Shown piece by piece: positions 23,919 to 36,525 of a stretch of 64,000 bases of DNA. Under the pieces are notes generated by a model. It searched no databases. It was not told the origin of the DNA and saw nothing but the letters and a program-made list of their open reading frames with translations. Position 1 is the stretch's first letter. Each line of letters starts with the position of its first letter. The position numbers were made by a program, and so were the translations under genes. The stretch is from Periconia sp. R9002 (Eukaryota > Ascomycota > Dothideomycetes > Pleosporales > Periconiaceae), in contig JAMAHW010000094.1 in assembly GCA_023627715.1 (NCBI GenBank), forward strand, positions 62,001 to 126,000. Reading direction: 5' to 3'.

Positions 23919-26908
23919 ATTGGCAGGATTTTAAGGATATCCCAGGCAGCAATTAAGCAAAGCACTGCCGTTTCCTTGTGTTCCCCAGCCCAATATAAAG
24001 TGTAGCTATGCAATCCAGATCCAGGGATGACTCTTGCGAACAATCTGCCTTGACAATCAGCACAATCCCCCTATACACAGGCGGCGGTCCATGATTCTCG
24101 GAAGTGGGTGCTCAACAGACGACCGGGGGCCTCGGGTCTGCGAATAGGGTGGAGGTGGAGGAGCGTGACGCACCTATTTTGTACAGTGGTAGTGGTGGTA
24201 GTGTGGGCCAACGAAGCGGTAGGGACTTGTGGCAGGTTAGCGGACGTCGGGAACAACCCCCTCCTTGGAACCCAGCAACACAACGGAGCTGATTAGCAAT
24301 GCACCCTCGACGGGATACAGAAGAGATGGGATGTCGCGGCGCAAGACCAGGCCGGCACGAACCCGCAGGAGTGTCAAGAAAAGTCGAAACTGGACGTACC
24401 TCGAATGGCGGATGGATGGATGGAGGGATTCGAGATTGATGGTAGTCAGGAACGAGCGAGCGTGGAGTACCTACGAGATGCGTCCCGTCGCCAAGCACAC
24501 ACGTAGGCAGTCTGAGGTGGCTCCGGCTCGCCAGAGACGTCGCCCAAAGGAGACGGGGGTACCAATATTGCTAAGCAGAGGGAATGGTCACGGCCACGGA
24601 TGGAAGCGATTCAACGAACACGACAAAAGAGATGTATGTATGCATGTACTGCAGTGTTAGTGTAGTGTACTGACTGACTGTTGTAGTCGGAGGGGGAGGC
24701 ATGTCGACGTAGGACGTGCATTGCCCGTCCTTCTGGGAGTATCCGTGCCAGGGGCGCTAACTAACTACCTAACAGTTATCATTGGATGCCATTGCTAATG
24801 ACTGGCTGCCACACCCGCTCTGATGAACATGAATCACGCCTCGCCACTCTTCGCTTTTCTTCTTCCATTTACTCCCTCATGCAATCCCATCTCGAAACTT
24901 CCACGTAGCCTCCTACTTTTTTTTCTTTTCGACAGCCACTCCCGAATCCATGACCGCCGCCACTGCCGCTGCTGTTCTTCAGCTCGGGACATCATAGCCG
25001 TATCAAAAGCATGCACCGTTAATGTCCCTTGAAGGGATCCATCTTGGGTCTGGATCGAGAGTTTGTGGCTGGCTTGCATATTGCCTATCACGACGACATG
25101 TATACATAGGGAGCACCGGCTAGGATCAACGTGTCTTTTTTGATTCATCTAATCCATATTGTATACAGCATCTCAGACTTTGCATACCCATGTACCACAG
25201 ACAGAGACCTTGTACGACAATGTACTCGAAGTTTCGCTCTAATTAACCAAGTCTTGTCAAGCTGCACGTGTACCCTACATGCGTTAGGTACTTACATAAC
25301 CGCAGCAGATACCTTCTCCATTACGTCATCAATGGGATATTCATTTTCGCGGGTTGTCAGTCGTGCCATTGGGCACCGTGTAAAAGGGTTCCGGGTTGTC
25401 GAGTCCATGTTGGAGTACTTCTGCTGAGCTCGAGTTTAGTAATTCGCCGCACAGAGAACGACGCATTAGCGTAAGCTCAGGCAAATAACACTACATTCGG
25501 ATGTTTCTTTGGACGGATGGTAAACCTCGTGCAGACTAAGTAGGGTCCATGGAATGCCATTGTGTTGGAGGGTCCTAATGCGATCGGATTTGCCTTTCTT
25601 CTTGCTGTTATAGAGGTCCTCACATAGGGATTGCCATGTCTCGTATAATGGCCGAGAGATCTTGTCATGAGGCCTTACCACCGCGTCTTCAGCAGCCTGC
25701 AACTGATAATCATCAGTCTTCACTTCGATTTGAATAAAAGAGTCACGCATCGCAACAGTCTTTCAGCATGAACATTTCCTATCGTTTCTTTGAAGAGTTG
25801 ACTACGAATGAGACGTTTCTTGTCCTAAATGATGAATTTAGGTCTCCCTATTTTGGAAGCGGTTTCCTAATTTGTAAGTAGCAAATTAAAAACTCGTTCG
25901 ATTTTTCGAAAACTTCGAACCCTTCCACCCCAAATTCTTCTTCCTCGTTTCTTTCAGGATCGCGTCAGACTTAGCGGCATCCTTTTTGGCGAAGATGATG
26001 ATTTCCGATAGGGTGTTTAGCATTTTTGAACGTCTAAATCACTAACAATATCCCATGGGTGTGGATTTCTGTTTCTTGGGTAAAACCTTGTTTAAGCTTT
26101 TACACAAGCCTCGACTTCCATACGTCGATCGGTTTTCCTATCCTGGGTCTGCGGGACAGACCCCTGCTCGAAAAGCGTCGAGTCTGACATCTCTTCGATG
26201 CTGTGCCGTAAAGCCAATCAGAACTGTCTGAGATCAGTCGCAAAAATGCGTAAACTTTACGGAAAGCACCGGATGCGTAAAATCGAGATGACCCCCGTGC
26301 GCCACACTGACGATGAGGACGTTAGACCATTCAGGAAAACGAAACCACAACTAAATTTACAGAGATTGACCGGTGTCGTTGGGCTGATAAGTCGGAGCAA
26401 CTTTCGATGTCATCACCTCGTACAGTAGCACATGGCATATCCTTTCGCTTATACCCAACGTCTGCAAGTTATCATGTCCCGCAATCCTGGGTTGCTGTAA
26501 GCGAGGTGGGTCGTAAGCTGCCCATAGTCACATCCATGGCCAGATTTGACGAGTCATCAGTTGCTCGATGGCGATACCAATTCCCCCTCTGATTCGGTTT
26601 GTTTTGACTCTGCAACATCTTATCGTCCATTTCGTACTCTTTCAGCTTGACAAACTCCCAAGAATTCGTTTCTCGCATTCGTGTAAGCCACAAGTACCAC
26701 GAATATCACAACAACTGCTGCCTGGTATCTGCCCGCAGGACCGTTACGTGGATACGAGTGCTGACGAATTTTGCCCGAACCCACCGGGCAATTATAAGCT
26801 CCGCTGTCACCGACCACCGGTGACTGGCACTGATATATAGTTCAAGATGGCTTATCAATCGAGTAGTCTCTCAAGTACCTACCATTTGTCGCAAATCGTT
26901 GATACACA
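23919..26908. other. Long gene-free region
   Basis: About 3 kb containing the promoters of two divergent genes and little else. A minus-strand frame at 25466-25750 and others are short and unsupported. A perfect 7-bp hairpin (GGGTCTG/CAGACCC) lies near 26143-26161. I see no transposase, terminal repeat or RNA gene. Confidence 0.5.
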
Positions 26909-27990
26909 ATGGCCGTTCTCTCACTTGACCTTGTTGCGAGAGCTATGGAACTCGTGCCGCGGGAAAATCAACATCAAGAGTTGGCAAACTTCCGTTCACA
27001 ATGCACTCTAGACAAACCCGGTTGTACTCTTAATCTCTCCTATTGGGACTACTTACCGTCAATACCCGCCAACACACTGTTTGTCGCGATCTTTGGTCTG
27101 TCCACCTTGCTCTTCATCGTACAGGGAACCATATCTCGCCGATTTATTGGATTCACCATTGCCATGGTATCAGGATGTATATTAGAAGTTCTTGGATACG
27201 TTGGTAGAATTTTGTCGCACAATAACCCTTTCAAAGAGGCATGTTACCTCACCTCGCTGCATTCAAGCATTGCAACTGACCAGAATACTAGAGTCCCTTT
27301 TTATTGCAAATAGTCTGTCTCACCATCGCTCCCGCTTTCTTGGCCGCTGGCATTTATCTCTGTCTGTCCCGAATCGTCCTCACCTTCGGGCCTGAAAACT
27401 CTCGCATCAAACCTCTCTCCTACCCACGCATCTTCATCCCTTGCGACATTGCCTCTTTATTCCTCCAAGCCGCAGGCGGGGGTATTGCTTCCGCAGCTTC
27501 ACACAGCGACAAAGACCCCTCCGTCGGCAATAACATCATGATCGCAGGTCTCTCCGTCCAAGTCCTCACCCTCCTCATCTTCATCATTCTCTCCATCGAC
27601 TTCGCATTGCGCACTCTACGCCGCCACCGCGAGCTCGGGTCTGCCGCTCTCGACCCTAGACATGCCCGTCTCCGCGCCAGCTGGGCTTTCCAGGGCTTCC
27701 TCGTTGCTTTGGTCCTGGCTACGCTTTGCATCTTCACGCGGTCCGTGTACCGCGTTGCGGAGTTGAGTGAGGGGTGGGAAGGCCACTTGATCAAAACACA
27801 GCGATATTTCATTGGGTTGGAAGGTGCTATTATTGGTGTTGCGGTGCTTTCTTTGAACGCTTTCCACCCTGGCTTGTGTTTCAGGGAGGGGTATGATGGG
27901 AGGAGTTCATGCAGCTGTTTTGGAAGGTCGAAGAAGGCGGAATATGCTGGGGATAGTAGCGCGGATGATGCCGTTCAAGAAGTCAAATAA
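26909..27990 (+). CDS. RTA1-like seven-TM protein (lipid-translocating exporter family)
   Basis: Fungal-specific plasma-membrane family that includes yeast Rta1 and Rsb1, tied to 7-aminocholesterol resistance and sphingoid base release. Two exons, 26909-27238 and 27292-27990; about 342 aa. The 53-bp intron begins GCATGT, a GC-AG intron, and no GT donor keeps the conserved sequence. Splicing gives the family run HNNPFKESPFLLQIVCLTIAP. Seven hydrophobic spans are visible, with GYVGR in TM3, RIVLTFGPENSRIKP in the first cytosolic loop, CDIASLFLQAAGGG, and FTRSVYRVAE before the last spans. The C-tail is polar with a short Cys motif. A charged N-tail precedes YWDYLPSIPAN, as usual in the family. 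Confidence 0.92.
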
Positions 27991-28662
27991 GGCGTTTGTT
28001 TACAACAGGACTTTCACGGTACCGTAGATAGACAAGCACTTAGATTCTTTACCGCGATTTGGTGGATTCAGACGCGCGGTTGCAATTTGTAGATTTCTCA
28101 CCATCAATGCTGTCATATTGCGACTAGGCTCGATATCACACTTTGTGATCTTAAACGTGAACCCAGAAGTTCCAAAGAAAACTATGTAAACGCAGTCTAG
28201 GTGACATCGCCACCTCCTAACTGTCCACGCCCTTCACTTGCCTTGAGCCTTTGCCAACCAGCACGCACAATCAATAAGGGCCCATTAATATCAATCCGTC
28301 AACCACTTTCTAACCTGCCTGCAACCTCCTCACCTGACTTTTCCACATTCTCTGTTCCTTCCTAAAAGGGTTGAAGTGAAATCAATACACCAACTTCACC
28401 GACTCCAAGTCACCGTCGCACGCACCAAACCTCTCTCACTTACCTACCCACTTACAACCAGGCACAACAAACGCAGACAAACGCAGACAACCACCCGACT
28501 ATATAACTCCGCGCGCCACCCCAAAACTCCCTATCCTACCAACCACACACGCCACCCTACTCCACCCAGATCCCACACAACCTCCCCATCGAATCCCCAC
28601 GCCCTTCTCCAACAGCCCCCACGTTGTACTACGTCCACAACGTCGAGGACAACGACACCACC
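27991..28662. other. Intergenic region with CA-rich leader
   Basis: About 0.67 kb. The last 280 bp before the next ATG are C/A-rich and purine-poor on the plus strand, as in fungal 5' UTRs, with a short tandem AAACGCAGAC duplication at about 28468-28490. No gene seen. Confidence 0.5.
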
Positions 28663-30138
28663 ATGAACCAAGTCGAAGACGTCGAAGTCGTGCTCTCGCA
28701 CGGGCGCCGCTACAAGTTCCACTCGGGCACGCTGGCGCGCAACAGCACGCTGTTGGCGTCCATGTTGACGGAGCAGAACGCCGCGCGCCTCAGCAACAAG
28801 GCTAAGAATGCCGGCGTCCGCATCAAGTGGATGGTCGAGCTCAAGCAGTTGCCTGATCGCGACAACCAGGCTGGGGTTCTGGATTTGGTGGTAAGTGTTT
28901 TTTGACTTTTTCCCTTTTTGTTTGCATTTCCTAGTGTTTTGGGTTTGTGTTTGCGGTATCCGGGCATACTGCAGATGATAATGATGCAAGAAACAATGTT
29001 GAATTTTGTTCGATAGGAACTTACCCAGCATGGCGAACGCGCCGATGGTCGGAACGGCCTGATCGTCAACGAGAATGGTCGGGTCCCTACCAAGGTCTTC
29101 GACCACTACGAAGCGATCCTCTACGCCTTCTACAACAAAGAAATCCGTATTAGCGATGCCGACATGCGTGCCGCTCTGCAGGACGTGACGCAGATGGTTT
29201 GCATCGCGGAGTACCTAGGCTGCGTCGCTGTCATCAGCAAGCCCGTCGAAGTAGCCTTGCTGAAGCACGGTCAGAATTTGTACCGCAGCATCCAGGCCAT
29301 GCCCGCGGCGTGGATCGGCATGGGTACGAGTATCAAGAGCGAGAGCATTTTCAAGGAAGCCTTGTGCCATCTCGTCGGTAACTGGGCGCGCCTCAAGAAG
29401 ACTCCCGCTGCTATCAGCACGCTGAAGGATTATCCTGCCGTTAAACCTTTGATTGAGAAGTACCGCAAGGAGTTGATGACCAAGGGAAAGAAGGTCGAGA
29501 CGGGTCTTTTATCCATCTACCCCGGGGATATGTGCCAACCCTCCACCGATCTCCCCATCCGGCGCGAGGACTATTCGCGGGATATCTTGGTTTGGATCGC
29601 ACTCACGTGGTTCCGGCACTGGGTCAGCCAGCGCATTATCCACGAACATGGACACAACGGCGACGACGGCGGTTTCGAGCTCTATCGCCAGATCGGGACC
29701 GGTGGCGAGGCGTACTTGGATAAGGTGGTCATCAACCAGTTCCACGGCCGCTTCCCAATGACCAAGAAGGCCCTCAATGTTTGCGAGAACCATCTTTTGG
29801 AAATCAAGGAGTGTATGAAGAGCTACATGGATAAGACGGGGATTCTCAACGTCAAGTGCGAGCTCGACATCCACAAGTTCCCCGTGCCGTATTTGACGTG
29901 CACCGAGTTCGATCGCGATGATTTGCCGTGGTTGCAAAAGGAGAAGCCGCAAAAGCATGTTGCGGGAGTCAAGCGCGGCGTTCGACCTGGTGGCAATGCC
30001 ATCGCGCGTCAGACTCTGCAAGCTGCCTCTCTCGAGCCTCAGTCTAACTTAGGCGTGGACAACACTGCTGGTACCGATGACGAGTCTGAGGAAGACCAGC
30101 ACGAATCCGACCGCAGGAAACGTGCGAGGCACTCTTGA
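28663..30138 (+). CDS. Fungal BTB/POZ-domain protein
   Basis: Two exons, 28663-28890 and 29017-30138, with a 126-bp GTAAGT intron; about 449 aa. The start is the first ATG (CACCATGAACC context). The N-terminal ~150 residues resemble a fungal BTB fold: VEVVLSHGRRYKFHSGTLA, a helix with NSTLLASMLTE, then FDHYEAILYAFYNKEIRI and the AEYLGC helix. A helical region of about 200 residues follows (WIGMGTSIKSESIFKEALCH). The tail is disordered and acidic/basic, ending DDESEEDQHESDRRKRARHS, with a possible nuclear localisation signal. BTB proteins usually act as dimerising adaptors, often for CUL3 ligases; the partner here is unknown. The family of large fungal BTB proteins is poorly characterised. Confidence 0.85.
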
Positions 30139-30501
30139 TCATCTTTTACTTGCACGCTGCATATTTGACCGGATCGACAACTTTTATTGAAATGATGGAC
30201 GTGTCCTACATGGTTAACTTGGGAGTTTCGGAGTTTCTGGAAAAATCAAACCTAAAATGGATATTGCGTGTGACCTTATAACGATAATTGGGAATGAGAT
30301 ATTGTTCAAGGTTAATATTGGTAAATGGAGTCAAGGAAATGTCTTGCTTTGTACAGTATAGTACGGTGGCTATCTTGCCTCCCCGTGGAACAGGCCTGCC
30401 CAACTCCCTTCATACTCTATAATTGCCTTCTTCCAGTCCATGCGTGCCTCCACAATGCACTTGACGTGTGATTTTTTTTTCATGTTTGTGTCATCCAATG
30501 T
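30139..30501. other. Convergent intergenic region
   Basis: About 360 bp between the 3' ends of the BTB gene and the complex I gene. Nothing recognisable. Confidence 0.5.
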
Positions 30502-30854
30502 CTACTCGTCTTCGAATCCGCTCGGCCTAGGTCGGGGTCCTTTGGGTACTACGACATTGTTAGCCCAATTATTCAAAGCGTTTCCAAACGAATTCTATAA
30601 TCCTAGCTCCTTCATGCTCCGACAACCAGTATTCCGGGATTGCGATCCTCGCAAAGTGTAAGGTACGTACTCGGATATGTCATTGGTATTTTGGGTGCTC
30701 TCTCATATCCCATATACTTCCTAATGGGAGGGACCGTGAAGAGAATAACAAGTCCTGCGCCCCCTATAACGGTCGAGTAAAAGTAATTGGGCTTGTGGAT
30801 GGCAGCCCATTTCGTGAACTTGAGGGGGTGGCTCCAGAACAATGGTTGAGACAT
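30502..30854 (-). CDS. nuo9.5: NADH:ubiquinone oxidoreductase 9.5 kDa subunit (complex I)
   Basis: Small accessory subunit of mitochondrial complex I in the inner membrane. Two exons, 30854-30671 and 30548-30502, with a 122-bp GTACGT intron carrying a GGCTAAC branch site; about 76 aa. The product begins MSQPLFWSHPLKFTKWAAI, has one membrane span (VIGGAGLVILFTVPPIRKYMG), and ends PMTYPIPKGPRPRPSGFEDE after splicing. Length, the W-A-A motif and the YPIP...G(F/Y)xD ending match the Neurospora 9.5 kDa subunit. Without the small second exon the end would be nonsense, which supports the model. It is divergent from the OST48 gene with 291 bp between the starts. Confidence 0.93.
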
Positions 30855-31145
30855 GTTTGCCTGCAAGGACGCGATTAATATCCAGGATCTAATTCACAGA
30901 AAAACAATCAAGCTCACCGAGTAGCTTCTGCACGTCGTCGGGAAAGTCGGGGTGTGCAATGGCTTGTTTCTCGAGCTCCTCTGCTCTCGCGATGGCCGAT
31001 GAGGTTGAGGTTCGATTGCGGTCGGAAGCTAAGCTCGGACGTTTAGCCGGGCCTTGGCATTGCATACGTACTCCAACTCTCCAGCTGTCCCGCGCGCCCG
31101 TAGAACTCCCATGTGTCAAGGTTCCCTCTTCAACACACAGCAATC

Positions 31146-32751
31146 ATGAGGTGGCTATTTTCATTTCTGACGCTCGTGCTGCTCGGCGCGGCGCAGGCCA
31201 AAAGCTTCTCGGGATCGAGACTTTTGGTCATACTTGAGGAGCAGAGTGAGAAGGAGAAGTATAGTGTGCTGTTGGGTGATCTGAATGGTAAGTTGTCTTT
31301 TATTCTGGGATGGGTTCAATTGGGAGCTATGTTCAAGAAGAAAAAAGTATGATTGCATACATTGTTTGGAATTGGTATTTCTTTTACTTTTGTTTTCTAT
31401 AAATGTCAGTTTTGGTAGAGCAGTCACTGACAATGACCTACTAGATCGAGGCTTCCAAACCACTGTGGAGTCCCCCAAGGCCGATAAGGTCTCCCTCTTC
31501 AAACACGGCGAACGAGCATACGACCACGTAATACTCCTACCAGGAAAGTCAAAAGGCCTCGGGCCTGCTCTGACCGCAAACCAATTCCTCGATTTCATGA
31601 AGAGCGAAGGAAACCTTATAGTTGCGTTGTCTAGCAGCACTACCATACCCTCTTCCGTCCAGTCACTTCTCCTCGAACTTGACATTCACACACCTACCGA
31701 CAAGGGCGCATTGGTGGTGGACCACTTTAACTATGACAGTGTGTCCGCAGCGGATAAGCACGATGTTCTTCTGCTCCCCTTCCCAGACCCGCCTAGGCGC
31801 GATGTCAGGAACTTCTTCGCTGGCGAAGGCATTCTTGCAGCTCCTAAGCCCGTCGGTCAGATTCTTGGAAACAACTCGCCTCTTCTCGCTCCTATCCTCC
31901 GCGCTCCAAGCACTGCCTACAGCTACAGCCCCAAGGAGGAAGCGGATATTGTCGAGGATCCTTTTGCTACTGGCTCGCAATTGAATATTGTCTCGTCCAT
32001 GCAGTCTCACAACTCAGCACGTCTCACCGTGATCGGTTCGGCTGAGATGCTACAGAATGCGTGGTTTTTGGCGGATGCTAAGCTGAACGGAAAGGCTGTC
32101 AAGACCGCGAACCGCGAGTTTGCCAAGAAGGTCACCGAGTGGACTTTCAAGGAGACTGGTGTGCTCAAGGTTGGCAAGCTACTTCACTACCAGAATGAGG
32201 GTCAGAACAAGAAGCTCAACACAAGCGTTGCCGTTCCTGAGAACAACCCAACCATCTATCGCATCAAAGAGGACGTCGTAAGTGATCACATACAAACAGT
32301 TTCAAGCTTGAATGCTAATTGATTTCCCTAGGCTTTCCAAGTCGAGATTTCGGAATACAAGAGCGACCACCTTGCTCCCTTCTTCCCTGCCTCCGACGAC
32401 TCCATCCAACTCGAGTTTAGCATGCTGTCGCCCTTCTACCGCCTCAACCTCTCTCCCATCGGACAGACCGCAAACTCCACAATCTTCGGTGTATCCTTCA
32501 AGACCCCCGATCAGCATGGTATCTTCAACTTCCGCGTCAACTACCGCCGTCCTTTCCTCACCAATATCGACGAGAAGAGACAAGTCACCGTGCGCCACTT
32601 TGCGCATGACGAGTGGCCGAGGAGTTGGGAAATCAACGGAGCTTGGCCCTGGATTTCAGGTATCTGGGTTACTGTTGGCGGCTTCGTGGCTTTTGTGGCA
32701 GTCTGGTTGTACAGTGCACCAACAGAGAAGAGTACTAAGAAGACCCAATAA
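31146..32751 (+). CDS. wbp1: Oligosaccharyltransferase subunit OST48/Wbp1
   Basis: Essential ER subunit of the oligosaccharyltransferase that transfers the Glc3Man9GlcNAc2 glycan to asparagine in N-glycosylation. Three exons, 31146-31287, 31445-32277 and 32332-32751; about 464 aa, normal for the family. Introns are 157 and 54 bp. A cleavable signal peptide is visible (MRWLFSFLTLVLLGAAQA). It is followed by the family start KSFSGSRLLVILEEQ and the joined DLNDRGFQTTVESPKAD. The luminal body contains NFFAGEGILAAP and GSAEMLQNAWF. Near the C-terminus are FNFRVNYRRPF and PRSWEINGAWPWISGI, then a single membrane span and a lysine-rich ER-retention-type tail (STKKTQ). Confidence 0.95.
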
Positions 32752-33434
32752 GAGTGTCTCAAGAATTATTCAAGATCCATTGCCGATTGGCACTTGAAAT
32801 GTACTGTCGCAGAGGCAAAGTTTGGTTCGATGTGGTGGGAAAAAACCCCACTCCTGGATGAAGTTACGCTATGTACTATATGGAGTATATGTATGGGGCA
32901 TGAAGTCCAAAAAATTATAACAGTTCACGGCGAGTGCAATTTAGGGACGAAGGATAGCATATTTGAATGCTTTCGTCTGTTAGTGGTGATACTCATTCAC
33001 CCCGATATAGAATTTCCGTCAAGAGAGATAATCAGCCCAAACTTATCTCCGATATTGTTCTGATTGTGATATTCGGTCCGAGTGATTTTGTATGCTCAAT
33101 GTTGTACGAAGGGTAGCATGCCCTGCGATGCCTAGCACCGTCTTCGCTTGCCCCTTTCCCAATCTGGTCTGCACGTTACATCACCAATCTTGTTCCAATG
33201 ATGATAAGTTATCTTGCCCGAGCGGCCCTACATTTGCATATAATTCTCCACTAACTGTTCTCCTTATCTAGCCTGAGCGTGACTTCTGCCGAAACTACCC
33301 AAAAACGTACATCTTCGTCCGACAGACCGTGGAAGATACCGAGCCACTACCCAAGATGCCGATCATGGTTAAATACAAAATGGACACAAACCGCCCAATT
33401 TTCGGTTTCTTGGTAGGCATCCGCGTCCAACATC
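32752..33434. other. Intergenic region
   Basis: About 0.68 kb between tandem plus-strand genes; no gene, repeat or clear regulatory motif seen. Confidence 0.5.
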
Positions 33435-35331
33435 ATGGTTTCAACTACTCTGCTGCGCGCTGCCGGGGCACTGACAATTCCTTTTTTCGTCAATGCTACG
33501 CCTACACATCTAATGAAGCGTAACGACACGCACCCAGAATGGGCCGACAATCTTTTACAGGAATCCATGGCGTGGATGGACATGTATTATGATGCTGAGG
33601 CTGGATATTTATATTCCTTGAGCGCACAAGCTCTCACGCACGAGACGAGAGCATCAGCTTGGTATGCCGCTGGGTTACTTGCTAGGAACGAAGGGAATGA
33701 TGCGGAGGAGGCAGTCAAGATCGTGGAAAACGTGATTTCGGGCCAGCACAAGAACGAAAGTTTGCAATGGTACGACGCATTTTCATATCCACTACCAAGT
33801 TATAATAAGCACCAGAATAATTCGTAAAATTAACCTGACTACAGGTTTGGAGACTATCAAATCTACCCGGAGGAACCCACCGTAGGAACGGAGCAGTATC
33901 CACCCAATATCTACAACTCTTGGGATCCGAATTGGAGAGGATTCGTCGGCACAACGCTGATCATCATCTTGGAAGAGTTTCCAGATTTGATCCCGCAAGA
34001 TACGCAAAGCCGTATGATCGAAAGCTTGCACAATGCGACGGTCGGCGATAGCTATCGAGTAGGAGGTGTCGACCACGATAATCTTTATCCCTCTTACAGC
34101 AACCCGGCGCTTATGCGAGCTTTCATGTCAGGCTGGGTCGGACGACGGACAAATGAAGCCAACATGACTGCCGCGGGGGAAACTTATGCAAAGGAAATCC
34201 TAGAGTTGTTCAACCGAGCAAACACACTATCTGAATTCAATTCTGGTACGTACGCTGGCGTATCTCTATATGCACTTACGCTATGGGCGAAGTACATGGA
34301 CGAATCCTCCGTCATGGGCCAGAATGGAGCTAGAATGGTCAAAGAAACATGGTCATCCTTGGCTTCTTTATACAACGCCAATCTCAAGAACATAGCCGGG
34401 CCTTGGGATCGCAGCTACGGTTTCGACATGAACCGATACCTCAGCATCATCGCGCTACAGATGTGGACACTGGTCGGCAAAAACAAAGCGCCCATCAACG
34501 CAAAGGCAAGCATCCCTCTCACCAAATGCACATAGAAGAGAGCCCCTCGCTAACCCATTTCCCCAAACAACAGCCCTATGCAATGGGACATAAAGACGAC
34601 TTCGCAATCGGCCCCTTAATCGCAATCCTCGCTCCCTTTCACAACACCCTCATCTCCGCAGACGCACTTTCCTCCCTGAACACCTTCCCTGGTACCCACA
34701 GCGTCAACACCTCCGCCTTCTCCCCTCCCTGGGACACCTACCCACGCAACATCACCGCGTGGATCTCGCCCAAGCTAACCATCGGCACGGAATCCTTCTC
34801 CGAAAGCGTCGTCGGCGGTCCCGCTCAGAACCCAAACAGCTTCAATCCCGCGGTCGCGCAGTGGGGACGCGCGGATGGCACTGTCGGTTGGTTAACCTTG
34901 TACTCGCAGGTCAAGAAGCTCGATGCTGTCGTTCATGAGAATGTGCTTGACTTGTCGTATCCCGACGGGAACAGTACGAGTACGTTTCAGTTCTTAGTCG
35001 CTACAAATTCGAAAAGTGGGAAGAGGGACGTCGCAAACTGGGAGGATGTGGAAGGTGTGAAGATTACGGCCGAGGGAACGGTTGATCCGGCGTATAATGT
35101 CACGTTCGCTGGACTTGTTGGTGGTAATGGTGGAAACCCGATCAAGTATGTTGAAATTCCCCTTCATTCCTCACTCTTTTCCTGTCCTTTCTCGAGTCCC
35201 CGTTTGCTTTGGAAGAGGAGATGGTCTGACTAGTGTACAGTGATTTTGAGTTTTGGAGGTTCACGTATAGCATGCCCGAGGGAAGTACGGAGACTCCGAA
35301 GGTACGGTTACAATTTGAGGTTGTTGAATAG
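33435..35331 (+). CDS. Secreted protein of unknown function, six-hairpin-like
   Basis: Four exons, 33435-33769, 33845-34505, 34574-35145 and 35241-35331; about 552 aa. The second intron is GC-AG (GCAAGC donor, GCTAACC branch region). The others are GT-AG, and all joins keep one frame (LQWFGDYQIYPEEP, INAKPYAMGHKD, PIKNDFEFWRF). A signal peptide (MVSTTLLRAAGALTIPFFVNA) is followed by a possible Kex2 site (MKRNDT). Many N-glycosylation sequons are present. Alternating helices with aromatic loops (IYNSWDPNWRGFVG, GPWDRSYGFDMNRYL) suggest an alpha/alpha toroid, as in several glycoside hydrolase and lyase families. The last ~150 residues look beta-rich. I do not recognise a characterised family, so enzymatic activity is inference. 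Confidence 0.82.
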
Positions 35332-35746
35332 GGTATGGTAAGACGATGACGAGACAACGTAACGCATGATCGAGGATAGAACCGGATGCTATTATCGAAC
35401 TCTCGATCTACAAGCACATCGGATATAATTTTAATCCAAGTATATGAGGAACTCTCACAAAGATACTTCTAAATATCACTAGTGAATGTCAGTTATAAAA
35501 AAGAAGTAACTGCAACACCACCATTTCCTAGGGGCGAAAGAGGGTGTCGCGACCTGAACACATCTTGAGTCATCAATCAATCGCGACGCAAGGTGCGGCG
35601 TGGTACAGGTAGGCAGCTGCCAAGACATCAACTTCATTAGTAGACCCCACGGTTCTTCAGCCTCCTACTCTCCCACGCCTTGCAGTCTCTACTTTACCAA
35701 CCCAATACCTACCTTTCAAAAGACCTACAAATCGCAAACAAGAACG
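35332..35746. other. Intergenic region
   Basis: About 415 bp; leader-like C/A-rich sequence just before the next start codon, otherwise nothing seen. Confidence 0.5.
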
Positions 35747-36525
35747 ATGCCACCAATGACTCCAAAAATGTTCAACTCCCGCAAGGAAAAGAACTGCTTC
35801 AGTATCACAACAGAGCGAAAATACTACAAAGTAGGCCAAACGTTTATAAAACGGTGTCTCCGCCCCTCCGAGTGGCAGATCAACCCTTATAACGGGAACT
35901 ATATCGTGCCTAGGCTGTGGAAAGAACGTCTCTGGAACGAAGCTGCCAGCCTCAAGTTCATTGCCGAGAACACTACGATCCCTGTGCCAAAAGTGCATTG
36001 CTGTTTTGAGGATGATGAGGCGGTGTACCTTATCACGGAGTATGTCGAGGGAGTTGGTATGAACGAATTGGAATCTGAGCAACGGAAGGAAGTGGAGAAG
36101 GAGGTAGAGGGGTACTTGAAAGAGATGAGGAGTCTCACTTCTAACAGATGGGGAGGACCTACAGGCATTGTGAGTACAAACTCGGCATCCAAGTATGGTG
36201 TACTGTAGGGAAAAAAAGGCTTAATGACGGATAGGTCATTCCACCATACCGCCTCATGGTCAAACCGGGCCCCTTGGACTGGGTGATGAAGCCTCGCGAG
36301 AAGGACGAGCTCGTTTTCTGCCATAACGACTTGTCAACCAACAACATCATTGTGGATCCTGAGACGTTGAAAGTCAAGGCTGTGATTGATTGGGAGTATG
36401 CTGGGTTCTTTCCGCCCGAGTTCGAAGGTATGTTTTTTAGAAGGGTTGGGCCGTCGGTGGCTTTGGAGGGAGAGCATAATGATGAGGATGAGCTGTACCC
36501 AGTTTTGAGAGAGAATAGAGCTTGA
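35747..36525 (+). CDS. APH/choline-kinase-like phosphotransferase
   Basis: Two exons, 35747-36169 and 36235-36525 (65-bp GTGAGT intron); about 237 aa. Protein-kinase-like fold of the aminoglycoside phosphotransferase family, abundant and mostly uncharacterised in filamentous fungi. Visible elements are an ATP-lobe segment with EAASLKFIAENTTIPVPKVH, the hinge-like YLITEYVEGVGM, and the catalytic loop HNDLSTNNIIVD (Brenner motif H-x-D-x4-N). The metal-binding VIDWEYAGFFP follows. The N-lobe glycine loop is weak, as is common in this group. At 237 aa it is shorter than most homologues, because it ends soon after the metal-binding motif. The phosphate acceptor is unknown. Confidence 0.88.

Noticed and set aside
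25466..25750. 94-codon minus frame
   Set aside because: Reads somewhat like protein but short, no recognisable family and no partner exon; left unannotated.
28531..29106. 191-codon minus frame
   Set aside because: Antisense to the BTB exon 1 and its intron.
30889..31143. 84-codon minus frame between nuo9.5 and wbp1
   Set aside because: Lies in a 291-bp divergent promoter; no family resemblance; probably 5' UTR of one neighbour.
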